Shown here: positions 54,996-62,936 of the stretch, piece by piece | Layout: every line of letters starts with the position of its first letter | How positions within the stretch are numbered: the first letter of the stretch is position 1 | Assembly: GCF_003591655.1 (NCBI RefSeq) | Contig: NZ_QVRA01000010.1 | Span: forward strand, 62,001 to 126,000 | DNA: 64,000 nt | Reading direction: 5' to 3' | Origin: Sphingobium terrigena | GTDB lineage: Bacteria; Pseudomonadota; Alphaproteobacteria; Sphingomonadales; Sphingomonadaceae | Notes under the pieces: generated by a model | Told to the model about the DNA's origin: nothing | The model's input: the letters and a program-made list of their open reading frames with translations, nothing else | Databases searched by the model: none | Made by a program: the position numbers and the translations under genes

Positions 54996-56045
54996 TCACT
55001 CCGCCGCGATGCCCGCCGCCTTGAACATGTCGGGGTCGGTGACGTCGTCTGCATTGGCCGGTGCCGCGCGGGTCTTGCGGCGGTCGAAGGCGTCCCAGAC
55101 TTCGTTCCACTGGCCCCGCGTCGCGCCCTTTGAATATTCGGTCGCGCGGGTTTCGAAGAAATTGGCATGTTCGACACCGTTCAGCATCGGGGCGAGCCAG
55201 GGCAGCGGATGCTCATCGATCATGTAGATGGGCTTCAAACCCAGCTGGCCCAGCCGCCAGTCTGCAATGTAGCGGACATATTTTTTGATGTCCTTGGGCG
55301 TCATGCCGGGGACCGGACCCATTTCGAACACCAGATCGACGAACGCATCCTCGATGCGGACGGTTTTCTGACACATGTCCATGATGTCGTCCTTGACCGC
55401 GGGGGTCAGGCACTGGCGTTCGGCGCAGAAGGCGTGGAACAGCTTGATGATGCCCTCGCAATGCAGCGTCTCGTCGCGGATCGACCAGGTGACGATCTGC
55501 CCCATGCCCTTCATCTTGTTGAAGCGCGGGAAGTTCATCAGCATCGCGAAGGACGCGAACAATTGCAGCCCTTCGGTAAAGCCGCCGAACATGGCGAGGG
55601 TGCGGGCGATATCCTCGTCCGTGTCGACGCCGAACTGTTGCAGATAGTCGTGCTTGTCCTTCATCTCCTTATATTGGAGGAAGGCCGAATATTCGCTTTC
55701 AGGCATCCCGATCGTGTCGAGCAGGTGGCTGTAGGCCGCGATATGGACGGTTTCCATGTTGCTGAACGCGGTCAGCATCATCTTGACCTCGGTCGGCTTG
55801 AACACGCGGCCATATTTTTCGTGGTAGCAATCCTGCACTTCCACGTCGGCCTGGGTGAAGAAGCGGAAAATCTGCGTCAGCAGGTTGCGCTCATGATCGG
55901 ACAGCTTCTGCGCCCAGTCGCGGCAATCCTCGCCCAAAGGCACTTCTTCGGGCAGCCAGTGCAGCTGCTGCTGGCGCTTCCAATATTCATAGGCCCATGG
56001 ATATTCGAACGGCTTGTAGACTTTGGAGGCTTGGAGAAGGGACAT
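54996..56045 (-). CDS. nrdB: Ribonucleoside-diphosphate reductase beta subunit (class I)
   Basis: NrdB holds the diiron centre and tyrosyl radical that start ribonucleotide reduction. The 349-residue protein has the iron ligands in FTQADVEVQD and NMETVHIAAYSHLL (Glu, His and the radical Tyr in ETVHIAAY), and in IRDETLHCEG, with the family's FSNMETVH and helix pattern intact. The C-terminal tail that binds NrdA is present. It lies 92 bases behind nrdA on the same strand, forming an nrdA-nrdB operon. Confidence 0.96.
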   Translation of the reverse strand: MSLLQASKVYKPFEYPWAYEYWKRQQQLHWLPEEVPLGEDCRDWAQKLSDHERNLLTQIFRFFTQADVEVQDCYHEKYGRVFKPTEVKMMLTAFSNMETVHIAAYSHLLDTIGMPESEYSAFLQYKEMKDKHDYLQQFGVDTDEDIARTLAMFGGFTEGLQLFASFAMLMNFPRFNKMKGMGQIVTWSIRDETLHCEGIIKLFHAFCAERQCLTPAVKDDIMDMCQKTVRIEDAFVDLVFEMGPVPGMTPKDIKKYVRYIADWRLGQLGLKPIYMIDEHPLPWLAPMLNGVEHANFFETRATEYSKGATRGQWNEVWDAFDRRKTRAAPANADDVTDPDMFKAAGIAAE

Positions 56046-56137
56046 AGGGGTTACTCCTGCGGCAATGACCGCAAATTAAAAAACGGTATGATCGACCAGA
56101 ACGCGCCTGGGCGCATCAACCGGCCGATCACAATATG

Positions 56138-58069
56138 TCACTGGCAGGCCAGACACTCGTCATAATCGGTGCTGCCGCCGGCCAGTTCGAATTTGGGCGC
56201 GTCGATCGTGTTGTCGGCTTCCACGCCGCCAGCGAAACCGGCGCGCTGCACGCTCTTGGACCGCAGATAGTAAAGCGACTTGATGCCCAGTTCCCATGCG
56301 CGGAAGTGAAGCATGAGCAGGTCCCATTTTTCCACATCGGCGGGGATGAACAGATTGAGCGACTGCGCCTGGTCGATATAGGGGGTGCGGTCCGCGGCCA
56401 GCTCGAGCAGCCAGCGCTGATCGATCTCGAAACTGGTCTTGAACGTGTCCTTTTCTTCCTGGCTCAGAAAGTCGAGATGCTGGACCGAGCCGCCATGCTC
56501 CAGGATCGAGTTCCAGACATTGGTCGAATCCTTGGCCTTTTCGACCAGCAGCTTTTCCAGATAGGGATTCTTGATCGAAAAGCTGCCCGATAGCGTCTTG
56601 TGGGTGTAGATGTTCGCCGGGATCGGCTCGATGCAGGCCGACGTGCCGCCGCAAATAATAGAAATCGACGCGGTCGGCGCGATCGCCATCTTGCAGGAGA
56701 AACGCTCCATCACGCCCTGATCGGCAGCATCGGGGCAGGGGCCGCGCTCGATCGCGAGTTGCATGGAGGCTTCGTCCACCTGGCTCTTGATATGCTTGAA
56801 CATGCGCAGGTTCCACGACTTGGCCATGGCTCCTTCGAACGGGATGCCGCGGGCCTGGAGGAAGCTGTGGAAGCCCATGACGCCAAGCCCGACCGAGCGT
56901 TCGCGCATCGCACTATATTTGGCGCGCGCCATTTCGGGCGGGGCGCGGTCGATATAGTCCTGCAATACATTGTCGAGGAAACGCATGATATCCTCGGCAA
57001 ACAGCTTTTCATCCTTCCACTCGTCCCAGGTTTCCAGGTTCATCGAGGAAAGGCAGCACACGGCGGTGCGGTCATTGCCGAGATGGTCGCGACCCGTCGG
57101 CAGGGTGATTTCGGAGCAGAGGTTGGAGGTCGAGACTTTCAGTCCCAGATCGCGATGATGCTTGGGCATCATGCGGTTCACCGTGTCGTTGAACACGATA
57201 TAGGGCTCACCGGTGGCCAGGCGGGTTTCGACCAGCTTCTGGAACAGGGCGCGGGCGTTGACGGTGCCGCGGATCGACTGATCCTTGGGGCTGCGCAGGT
57301 GGAAGTCAGCACCGTCGCGCACCGCTTCCATAAACTCGTCGGTCAGCAGCACGCCATGATGCAGGTTGAGCGCCTTGCGGTTGAAGTCGCCGCTGGGCTT
57401 GCGGATTTCGAGGAATTCTTCGATTTCCGGGTGCGACACGTCGAGATAGCAGGCGGCAGAGCCACGGCGCAGGCTGCCCTGGCTGATGGCCAGGGTGAGC
57501 GAATCCATGACGCGCACGAACGGAATGATGCCTGAGGTCTTGCCGTTCAGGCCGACCGGCTCACCAATGCCGCGCACGCTGCCCCAATAGGTGCCGATGC
57601 CGCCGCCGCGCGAAGCCAGCCAGACATTCTCGTTCCAGGTGTTGACGATGCCTTCCAGGCTGTCGTCCACGCTGTTCAGATAGCAGCTGATCGGCAGGCC
57701 GCGTCCGGTGCCGCCATTGGACAGCACCGGGGTGGCGGGCATGAACCAGAGGCGCGAAATATAGTCATAGACGCGCTGGGCGTGGCCCTGATCATCGGCA
57801 TAGGCCGCCGCGACGCGGGCGAACAGATCCTGATAGCTTTCGCCGGGCAACAGATAGCGGTCGTTGAGCGTATCCTTGCCAAACTCGGTCAGCAGTGCGT
57901 CGCGCGACCGGTCGGTCACGACGTCGAAGCGCCGTTCCAGCACCGCGGACGAGGATAAAGGCTCGGCCTTGGTCGGCGCGGCAGGCTGTTCGCTCACCCG
58001 GTCCATCACATCATCCATCACAGTCGCCACGTCGTTTGTTCCACCCTGTCCGCTATCACGAAAATCCAT
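56138..58069 (-). CDS. nrdA: Ribonucleoside-diphosphate reductase alpha subunit (class I)
   Basis: NrdA is the catalytic and effector-binding subunit. The 643-residue protein has the radical-site segments LPISCYLNSVDD (first active Cys), RGGGIGTYWGSVRG, LYLDVSHPEIEEF-like ACYLDVSHPEIEEF, the second Cys region NLCSEITLP, and the C-terminal Cys pair in DECLACQ that is reduced by thioredoxin or glutaredoxin. It begins at residue 1 with an approximately 50-residue leader and has no complete ATP-cone, so allosteric activity control is doubtful. Shorter than the 760-residue E. coli enzyme. Confidence 0.95.
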   Translation of the reverse strand: MDFRDSGQGGTNDVATVMDDVMDRVSEQPAAPTKAEPLSSSAVLERRFDVVTDRSRDALLTEFGKDTLNDRYLLPGESYQDLFARVAAAYADDQGHAQRVYDYISRLWFMPATPVLSNGGTGRGLPISCYLNSVDDSLEGIVNTWNENVWLASRGGGIGTYWGSVRGIGEPVGLNGKTSGIIPFVRVMDSLTLAISQGSLRRGSAACYLDVSHPEIEEFLEIRKPSGDFNRKALNLHHGVLLTDEFMEAVRDGADFHLRSPKDQSIRGTVNARALFQKLVETRLATGEPYIVFNDTVNRMMPKHHRDLGLKVSTSNLCSEITLPTGRDHLGNDRTAVCCLSSMNLETWDEWKDEKLFAEDIMRFLDNVLQDYIDRAPPEMARAKYSAMRERSVGLGVMGFHSFLQARGIPFEGAMAKSWNLRMFKHIKSQVDEASMQLAIERGPCPDAADQGVMERFSCKMAIAPTASISIICGGTSACIEPIPANIYTHKTLSGSFSIKNPYLEKLLVEKAKDSTNVWNSILEHGGSVQHLDFLSQEEKDTFKTSFEIDQRWLLELAADRTPYIDQAQSLNLFIPADVEKWDLLMLHFRAWELGIKSLYYLRSKSVQRAGFAGGVEADNTIDAPKFELAGGSTDYDECLACQ

Positions 58070-58545
58070 ATGCGCCCCCGAATGTTCCTGTTCCGTTCGA
58101 TTCGGTCAAGCTGGTTCGGCAGGTGCCGACACCTTAGCAGATACCGTATCGCGACGGGGCGGAAATGGGACCAACTGACACGATTGCAGGGACAAAAGCC
58201 CCCTGGCGCTGAAAACCGGTCCAGCGACACAATCACAATCTGTTGGGTGACCCCCGTTTACCCGATACCACAGATAGTGCCATAGCCTGTTTTACGCGCA
58301 AGAGGGTAAATGACGGTTTAGGGACTCAGCTCGTCGCTGTTCCGATTCCTTTCGTCGCTGTTTTTGCCCATTGCAACGCAGCGACGCACGGACTTTCCTC
58401 GCTCCCCGGAAAGACAAGAGGGAAAAGCGGCATAAAAAATAATTTTGCCTTGCCACGCAAATGCGTTGGCGCGCGCAAAAGGCGCTATGACGGTGCCTCC
58501 AGCAGACCGCCGCCCGCCCCGTTCACCCGACGCAAAGGCCGACCG
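58070..58545. promoter_or_regulatory. nrdA upstream region with candidate NrdR boxes
   Basis: The 476-base gap separates divergent nrdA and GST genes and carries no convincing ORF. Two dyad-like sites of the form CAC-N5-GTG/GTT, CACAATCTGTTG (58234-58245) and CACAGATAGTG (58269-58279), lie 165-210 bases before the nrdA start and are about 35 bases apart. NrdR usually binds paired CAC-type boxes spaced by about three helical turns, so these are plausible but not close to consensus. Confidence 0.35.
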
Positions 58546-59190
58546 ATGATTCTCTATTATCACCCGCTCTCTTCCTATTGCTGGAAGGTGCTGATCGCCT
58601 TTTACGAAAATGGCACGCCCTTCACGCCGCGGATGATGGAGGAGGAGGGGGTCGCGCAGGAATGGCTGGCGCTGTGGCCGATCGGCAAGTTCCCGCTGCT
58701 GCGCGATTCGACCCGCGACACGATCGTTGCCGAAGCCAGCATCATCATCGAATATCTGATGAACCATGAACCGGGCACGTTCCGGCCGATTCCGCTCAAC
58801 CCCGACGCGGCGTTGCAGGTGCGGATGATGGACCGGCTGTTCGACAATTATGTCATGACCCCGATGCAGGCGATCGTCGCCGACCGGCTGCGCCCAGCCG
58901 ACTCGCGCGACCCTTATGGCGTAGAACAGGCCTGCGCGCTGATCGCGAAAGCCTATGCCCTGCTGGAAACACGGATCGGGACTCATGGCTGGGCGGTGGG
59001 GGAAAATTTCACCCTGGCCGATTGTGCGGCGGCCCCCGCGCTCTTCTATGCCGACAAGATCGTGCCGATCGGCAGCGATTATCCGCGCCTTGCGGCCTAT
59101 CTCGCCCGACTGGTGGCGCGGCCCAGCTTTGCGCGGGTGCTGGCAGAGAAGGAACCGTGGTGGCCGATGTTCCCCTTTGCGGGTGGGTAA
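58546..59190 (+). CDS. Glutathione S-transferase family protein
   Basis: The 214-residue protein has the N-terminal thioredoxin-like domain (MILYYHPLSSYCWKVLIAFYENG, with Ser/Cys near the start as candidate catalytic residues; GKFPLLRDSTRD with cis-Pro; EASIIIEYLM) and the C-terminal helical domain (NFTLADCAAAPALFYADKI). This resembles the second GST at 29.8 kb only in fold. Substrate unknown. AAAGG precedes the ATG by seven bases. The downstream gap holds a small inverted repeat shared with another at 61.6 kb. Confidence 0.88.
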   Translation: MILYYHPLSSYCWKVLIAFYENGTPFTPRMMEEEGVAQEWLALWPIGKFPLLRDSTRDTIVAEASIIIEYLMNHEPGTFRPIPLNPDAALQVRMMDRLFDNYVMTPMQAIVADRLRPADSRDPYGVEQACALIAKAYALLETRIGTHGWAVGENFTLADCAAAPALFYADKIVPIGSDYPRLAAYLARLVARPSFARVLAEKEPWWPMFPFAGG

Positions 59191-59224
59191 GAGATGCGCC
59201 AACGGCGCATTTCTACACAAACTC
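59191..59224. repeat. Short repeat, type E (GAAATGCGC...), reverse orientation
   Basis: GAGATGCGCCAACGGCGCATTTCTACACAAACTC reads on the minus strand as GAGTTTGTGTAGAAATGCGCCGTTGGCGCATCTC. It matches the left end of the composite element at 61644-61799 over most positions, and contains a hairpin ATGCGCC-aac-GGCGCAT. It starts immediately after the GST stop codon. Confidence 0.8.
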
Positions 59225-59328
59225 CAAACTGCGCCTCTCTGGACAGGCGGGCGATTCCTGACTAGCCGCTGCCCGTGCAGGAACCCGCCGTGCAGGGCCG
59301 GGCCGCAGACATAAGGGATCTGGGTAAG

Positions 59329-60849
59329 ATGACGCTCATCAAGACCGCCGACCTGATAGAGAGCGTCGCCGACGCGCTTCAGTTCATCAGCTATTATCAC
59401 CCGATGGATTACATCCGCGCGCTGGGCAAAGCCTATGAGGCGGAGCAAAGCCCGGCGGCCAAGGACGCCATCGCCCAGATACTGACCAACAGCCGCATGT
59501 GCGCGGAGGGGCATCGCCCGATCTGCCAGGATACCGGCATCGTCAATGTGTTCGTCAAATGGGGCATGGAGTGCCGGCTGGATGACAATAGCCGCTCCAT
59601 GCAGGACGTCATCGACGAAGGCGTGCGCCGCGCCTACCTCAACCCCGAAAACCGCCTGCGCGCGTCCATCCTGCGCGATCCCGCGTTCAGCCGTCAGAAT
59701 ACCAAGGACAATACCCCTTGCGTCCTGTCGGTCGAGATGGTGCCGGGCAACAAGGTCGTCATCGACGTCGCGGCCAAGGGCGGCGGCAGCGAGAACAAGA
59801 CCAAGTTCAAGATGATGAACCCCAGCGATTCGATCGTCGACTGGGTGCTGGAGATGATCCCGCAAATGGGCGCTGGCTGGTGCCCGCCTGGCATGTTGGG
59901 CATCGGCATTGGCGGCACTGCGGAAAAGGCGGTGGCGTTGGCCAAGGAAAGCCTGATGGACGCGATCGACATGGGCGAACTCAAGGCACGCGGGCCGCAG
60001 ACCGAGATTGAGAAGATGCGGGTCGAGATTTTCGACAAGGTCAACGCGCTGGGCATCGGCGCGCAGGGTCTGGGTGGCCTCTCCACCATCCTTGATGTCA
60101 AGATTTACGACTATCCCTGCCATGCGGCGGGCAAGCCCGTGGCGATGATCCCCAATTGCGCCGCCACCCGCCACGCCCATTTCACGCTGGATGGCTCCGG
60201 CCCCGCCTATCTGGAAGCGCCCAAGCTGTCCGAATGGCCCGACGTCAACTGGACGCCGAGCAAGGAGGCGATCCGGGTCGACCTCAACACGCTGACGCCG
60301 GACATCGTCCAGAGCTGGAAGCATGGCGACCGGCTGCTCTTGAACGGCAAGATGCTGACCGGGCGCGACGCCGCGCACAAGCGGATCAAGGACATGCTGA
60401 GCCGGGGCGAGAGCCTGCCGGTCGATTTCAAGGGCCGCGTCATCTATTATGTCGGCCCGGTCGATCCGGTCGGCGACGAAGTGGTTGGCCCCGCTGGTCC
60501 CACTACCGCGACGCGCATGGACAGCTTCATGGACATGATGCTGGAGCAGGGCCTGCTGGGCTGCGTCGGCAAGGCTGAACGCGGCGTGGCGGCGACCAAA
60601 GCCATCGCCAAGCATAAGAGTGCTTATCTGATGGCGGTCGGCGGCGCGGCCTATCTGGTCGCCCGCGCGATCAAGGGGGCCAAGGTCGTGGGCTTTGAGG
60701 ATCTGGGCATGGAAGCCATTTACGAATTCGACGTGCAGGACATGCCCGTGACCGTAGCGGTCGATAGCGAAGGCCAGAATGTCCACCACCTCGCCCCGCT
60801 GGTCTGGCAGGAGAAGATCAAGCGCGAAGGGCTGCTGGAGGGCGTGTGA
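59329..60849 (+). CDS. fumA: Class I fumarate hydratase (iron-sulfur)
   Basis: The 506-residue enzyme interconverts fumarate and malate using a [4Fe-4S] cluster. It has the N-terminal half with the first Cys ligand in RPICQDTGIVNVF, conserved KGGGSENKTKF and the second-half Cys residues in CHAAGKPVAMIPNCAATRHAHF and GLLGCVGKAERG, and GPTTATRMDSFMD. Length is that of the undivided fumA/fumB form. The start is placed at ATG 59329 (MTLIKTADL); the frame upstream to 59275 begins with GTG and is less likely. A DUF559 element follows directly. Confidence 0.95.
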   Translation: MTLIKTADLIESVADALQFISYYHPMDYIRALGKAYEAEQSPAAKDAIAQILTNSRMCAEGHRPICQDTGIVNVFVKWGMECRLDDNSRSMQDVIDEGVRRAYLNPENRLRASILRDPAFSRQNTKDNTPCVLSVEMVPGNKVVIDVAAKGGGSENKTKFKMMNPSDSIVDWVLEMIPQMGAGWCPPGMLGIGIGGTAEKAVALAKESLMDAIDMGELKARGPQTEIEKMRVEIFDKVNALGIGAQGLGGLSTILDVKIYDYPCHAAGKPVAMIPNCAATRHAHFTLDGSGPAYLEAPKLSEWPDVNWTPSKEAIRVDLNTLTPDIVQSWKHGDRLLLNGKMLTGRDAAHKRIKDMLSRGESLPVDFKGRVIYYVGPVDPVGDEVVGPAGPTTATRMDSFMDMMLEQGLLGCVGKAERGVAATKAIAKHKSAYLMAVGGAAYLVARAIKGAKVVGFEDLGMEAIYEFDVQDMPVTVAVDSEGQNVHHLAPLVWQEKIKREGLLEGV

Positions 60850-60856
60850 GTTTTCG

Positions 60857-60925
60857 ATCCTCCCCAAGCTTGCTTGGGGAGGGGGACCGCTCGCGAAGCG
60901 AGTGGTGGAGGGGAGATGCGCAAAT
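60857..60925. repeat. Left inverted arm of the DUF559 element
   Basis: Two hairpins in tandem, CCTCCCC..GGGGAGG around AAGCTTGCTT and ACCGCTCGC-gaa-GCGAGTGGT, ending in GGTGGAGGGGAGATGCGCAA. It is the inverted counterpart of 61258-61322. The final bases include the ATG of the DUF559 gene. Confidence 0.9.
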
Positions 60926-61328
60926 GCCTCCGAATAGAAAAACCGTCGAGAAAGCGCGCAAGTTCAGACGCGCCCTGACACCACCCGAAGTCATATTATG
61001 GCAATGGATGCGCGGCCGACCGCAAGGACTAAAGTTTCGGCGGCAGCATCCCCTTGGCTTTTATGTGCTGGATTTCTATTATGCCGCCGCGCGGATCGCG
61101 ATCGAGGTTGACGGCGCTGTGCATGACGACCCCCGCCAGATGGCGCATGATGCGCAACGCGATGCATGGATCGCGGCGCAGGGCGTAAGGATCATACGGA
61201 TCAGGGCGGCCGATGTGCTGGCTGATCTGGACGCGGTTGCGCGGCATATACTCGACCGTTGCGCATTTCCCCTCCACCAGCCTTCGGCTGGTCCCCCTCC
61301 CCATGCTGCGCATGGGGAGGAGTTATAA
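60924..61328 (+). CDS. DUF559 (PD-(D/E)XK, Vsr-like) endonuclease-domain protein
   Basis: The 134-residue protein shows the DUF559 pattern: RALTPPEVILWQWMRGRP (Glu22), GLKFRRQHPLGFYVLDFYY (Asp50) and IAIEVDGAVHDD (Glu61, Asp63) with RDAWIAAQGVRIIRIRAADV, that is, a PD-(D/E)XK nuclease core related to very-short-patch-repair enzymes. Its start codon falls in the left repeat arm and the last about 21 residues are encoded by the right arm, so the gene and repeats form one unit. Function is unknown; by analogy a nuclease that acts on its own flanking repeats is attractive but unproven. Confidence 0.85.
   Translation: MPPNRKTVEKARKFRRALTPPEVILWQWMRGRPQGLKFRRQHPLGFYVLDFYYAAARIAIEVDGAVHDDPRQMAHDAQRDAWIAAQGVRIIRIRAADVLADLDAVARHILDRCAFPLHQPSAGPPPHAAHGEEL
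61258..61322. repeat. Right inverted arm of the DUF559 element
   Basis: Reverse complement reads CTCCTCCCCATGCGCAGCATGGGGAGGGGGACCAGCC-gaa-GGCTGGTGGAGGGGAAATGCGCAAC, matching the left arm's layout and sequence except in the stem tips, where both sides of each stem differ together (GCTCGC/GCGAGT against AGCC/GGCT). Confidence 0.9.
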
Positions 61329-61409
61329 TCGCACCAACCTGCATCAAGCCCCCGGAACCCTGGCCTCTACTTGGCATTGTCTCCCTATTCTTATCCCGGA
61401 GCCAGTCCC

Positions 61410-61643
61410 ATGTCCTTCACCCAACTCGACCCACCCCTGCCTGTTCATGTTGAGGGCAAGGGGAAGGGCTATGCCCTGGCCGTCATCGATTATGGGCAGG
61501 AACATAATCTGATCTGGGTGACGGGCCTGTCCGACAGCGGCGAAATCTGGTGCGCGCCCAATCCGCTGGTGCGGCTGGAGGCGAACTGGACGATGGGGCG
61601 GGACTGGTCGCGCCATGGACTGCCCGGCGTCAAGCCCAGCTAA
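61410..61643 (+). CDS. Small conserved hypothetical protein
   Basis: The 77-residue protein begins MSFTQLDPPLPVHVEGKGKGYALAVIDYGQEHNLIWVTG and ends with WSRHGLPGVKPS; the repeated strand-turn pattern and NPLVRLEANW look like a small beta-barrel protein. The composition suggests a compact cytoplasmic protein. The ATG at 61410 has GGAG eight bases upstream; an in-frame start at 61371 is weaker. I do not know its function. Directly behind its stop is the composite type E repeat. Confidence 0.65.
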   Translation: MSFTQLDPPLPVHVEGKGKGYALAVIDYGQEHNLIWVTGLSDSGEIWCAPNPLVRLEANWTMGRDWSRHGLPGVKPS

Positions 61644-61799
61644 GAGTTTGTTTCGAAATGCGCCTTTGGCGCATCCGCACCGGCCCACACCCCCACCCGA
61701 CCTCCCATTCAGGATACACTCTGTGGGCGGTCGGTTGGGGGTGTGGGCCGGTGCGGCAACCGAAATGCGCTCTTTCGCGCATTTCGCGACAGACTCTCA
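61644..61799. repeat. Composite inverted repeat, type E, with 28-bp inner arms
   Basis: Outer units GAGTTTGTTTCGAAATGCGCC-ttt-GGCGCAT (61644-61673) and a reversed GAAATGCGCtcttTCGCGCATTTCGCGACAGACTCTC (61762-61799). Inside, CCGCACCGGCCCACACCCCCACCCGACC (61675-61702) pairs with 61729-61756 with one mismatch over 28 bases. An ORF spanning it is not coding. Confidence 0.92.
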
Positions 61800-61850
61800 G
61801 CGCAAACAACCGTCTGGCAAGCGTCATACACCGCTGTTATCCTGTTCCCC

Positions 61851-62906
61851 ATGACGGGGGAAATAGACGCGGCGGGGGACGCTATCACCGGAGGCATGAT
61901 CGCGCGCGCGGTCGAGCCAGGGCATGGCGAGTCAGAGCATGAAGGCCATGGCGCCTGCCTCAATTGCGGCGCGACGCTCACCGGTGCCTATTGCGCGCAA
62001 TGCGGGCAGGCGACGCATGTTCACCGCAGTTTCAGCGCAATCGGGCATGATCTGGCCCATGGCGTGCTGCATTTTGAGGGCAAGATATTCAGGACATTGC
62101 CCGAATTGGCGCTGCGGCCGGGCAAGCTGACGCGGCGCTACATCCATGGCGAGCGGGCGAAATTCGTGTCGCCCTTCGCCCTGTTCCTGTTCAGCGCTTT
62201 CCTGATGTACGCCATCTTCTCGCTGACCAGCGGCCATGGCGCCAGCGCGGGCAAGATGGTGCAGATGGACGATGGCGCGATCGCTGAATTGCGCGCCGAA
62301 GAGGCGAAGGCCGACGCGCAGATTGCGAAGATCGAGGCACGGCTGAAAGCACCCGGTCTGACCCCGGCGCAGCGCGCGACGCTGAACGAGGATCTGGGCG
62401 AGGCGCGCGAGGAGCGAAAGGGCATCTCGCTCGCCGCCAATATGACTGAAAGTCTGCGCGGTGAAGGCATGAATGGCGGAGTCGCCGCGACAGTGGGCGA
62501 AGTCGTCAGCGCCGCTGCGAAAGACCCGGAACTGGCCTATTACAAGCTCAAGGCCAATGCCTATAAATTCTCCTGGGCGCTGATCCTGTTTTCCATGCCG
62601 TTCGTGTGGCTGCTCTTCCCGTTCAGCCGCCGCTTCAAAATATATGATCATGCGATCTATGTGACCTATTCGATCGCCTTCATGTCCTTGCTCTTTTCGC
62701 TGTCGATGCTGCTGTCGGCGCTGCATGTCACCGCCGGTCTGGTGACGACCGCACTGTTGCTCTATGCCGCCTGGCACATGTACCGGCAGATGAAGGACGC
62801 CTACAGCCTGTCACGCCTTGGCGCGCTGTGGCGGCTGCCTTTGCTCTATATGTTCGCCTGCCTCGCGCTGGTACTGTTCTTCACCATGCTGGTGATGATG
62901 GGATGA
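61851..62906 (+). CDS. DUF3667-type membrane protein with N-terminal zinc ribbon
   Basis: The 351-residue protein has a Cys4 zinc-ribbon (CLNCGATLTGAYCAQCGQ, about 36-53), then HRSFSAIGHDLAHGVLHFEGKIFRTLPELALRPGKL, an inner-membrane helix (about 106-126), a long coiled-coil/charged middle (about 145-200, AELRAEEAKADAQIAKIEARL) and four further helices near the C-terminus. This is the DUF3667 architecture; function unknown. The ATG at 61851 is chosen; the frame upstream to 61743 crosses the composite repeat. It overlaps no other gene and the EamA transporter follows after 30 bases. Confidence 0.82.
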   Translation: MTGEIDAAGDAITGGMIARAVEPGHGESEHEGHGACLNCGATLTGAYCAQCGQATHVHRSFSAIGHDLAHGVLHFEGKIFRTLPELALRPGKLTRRYIHGERAKFVSPFALFLFSAFLMYAIFSLTSGHGASAGKMVQMDDGAIAELRAEEAKADAQIAKIEARLKAPGLTPAQRATLNEDLGEAREERKGISLAANMTESLRGEGMNGGVAATVGEVVSAAAKDPELAYYKLKANAYKFSWALILFSMPFVWLLFPFSRRFKIYDHAIYVTYSIAFMSLLFSLSMLLSALHVTAGLVTTALLLYAAWHMYRQMKDAYSLSRLGALWRLPLLYMFACLALVLFFTMLVMMG

Positions 62907-62936
62907 CGCAGGGCGCCGAGCAGTTATAGCAACGCG

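Noticed and set aside
60846..60923. 26-codon extension of the DUF559 gene
   Set aside because: It translates the left repeat arm and lacks DUF559 similarity; ATG 60924 fits the domain start.
61615..61854. 79-codon frame across the composite repeat
   Set aside because: Its product is the translation of an inverted repeat, with no Shine-Dalgarno.
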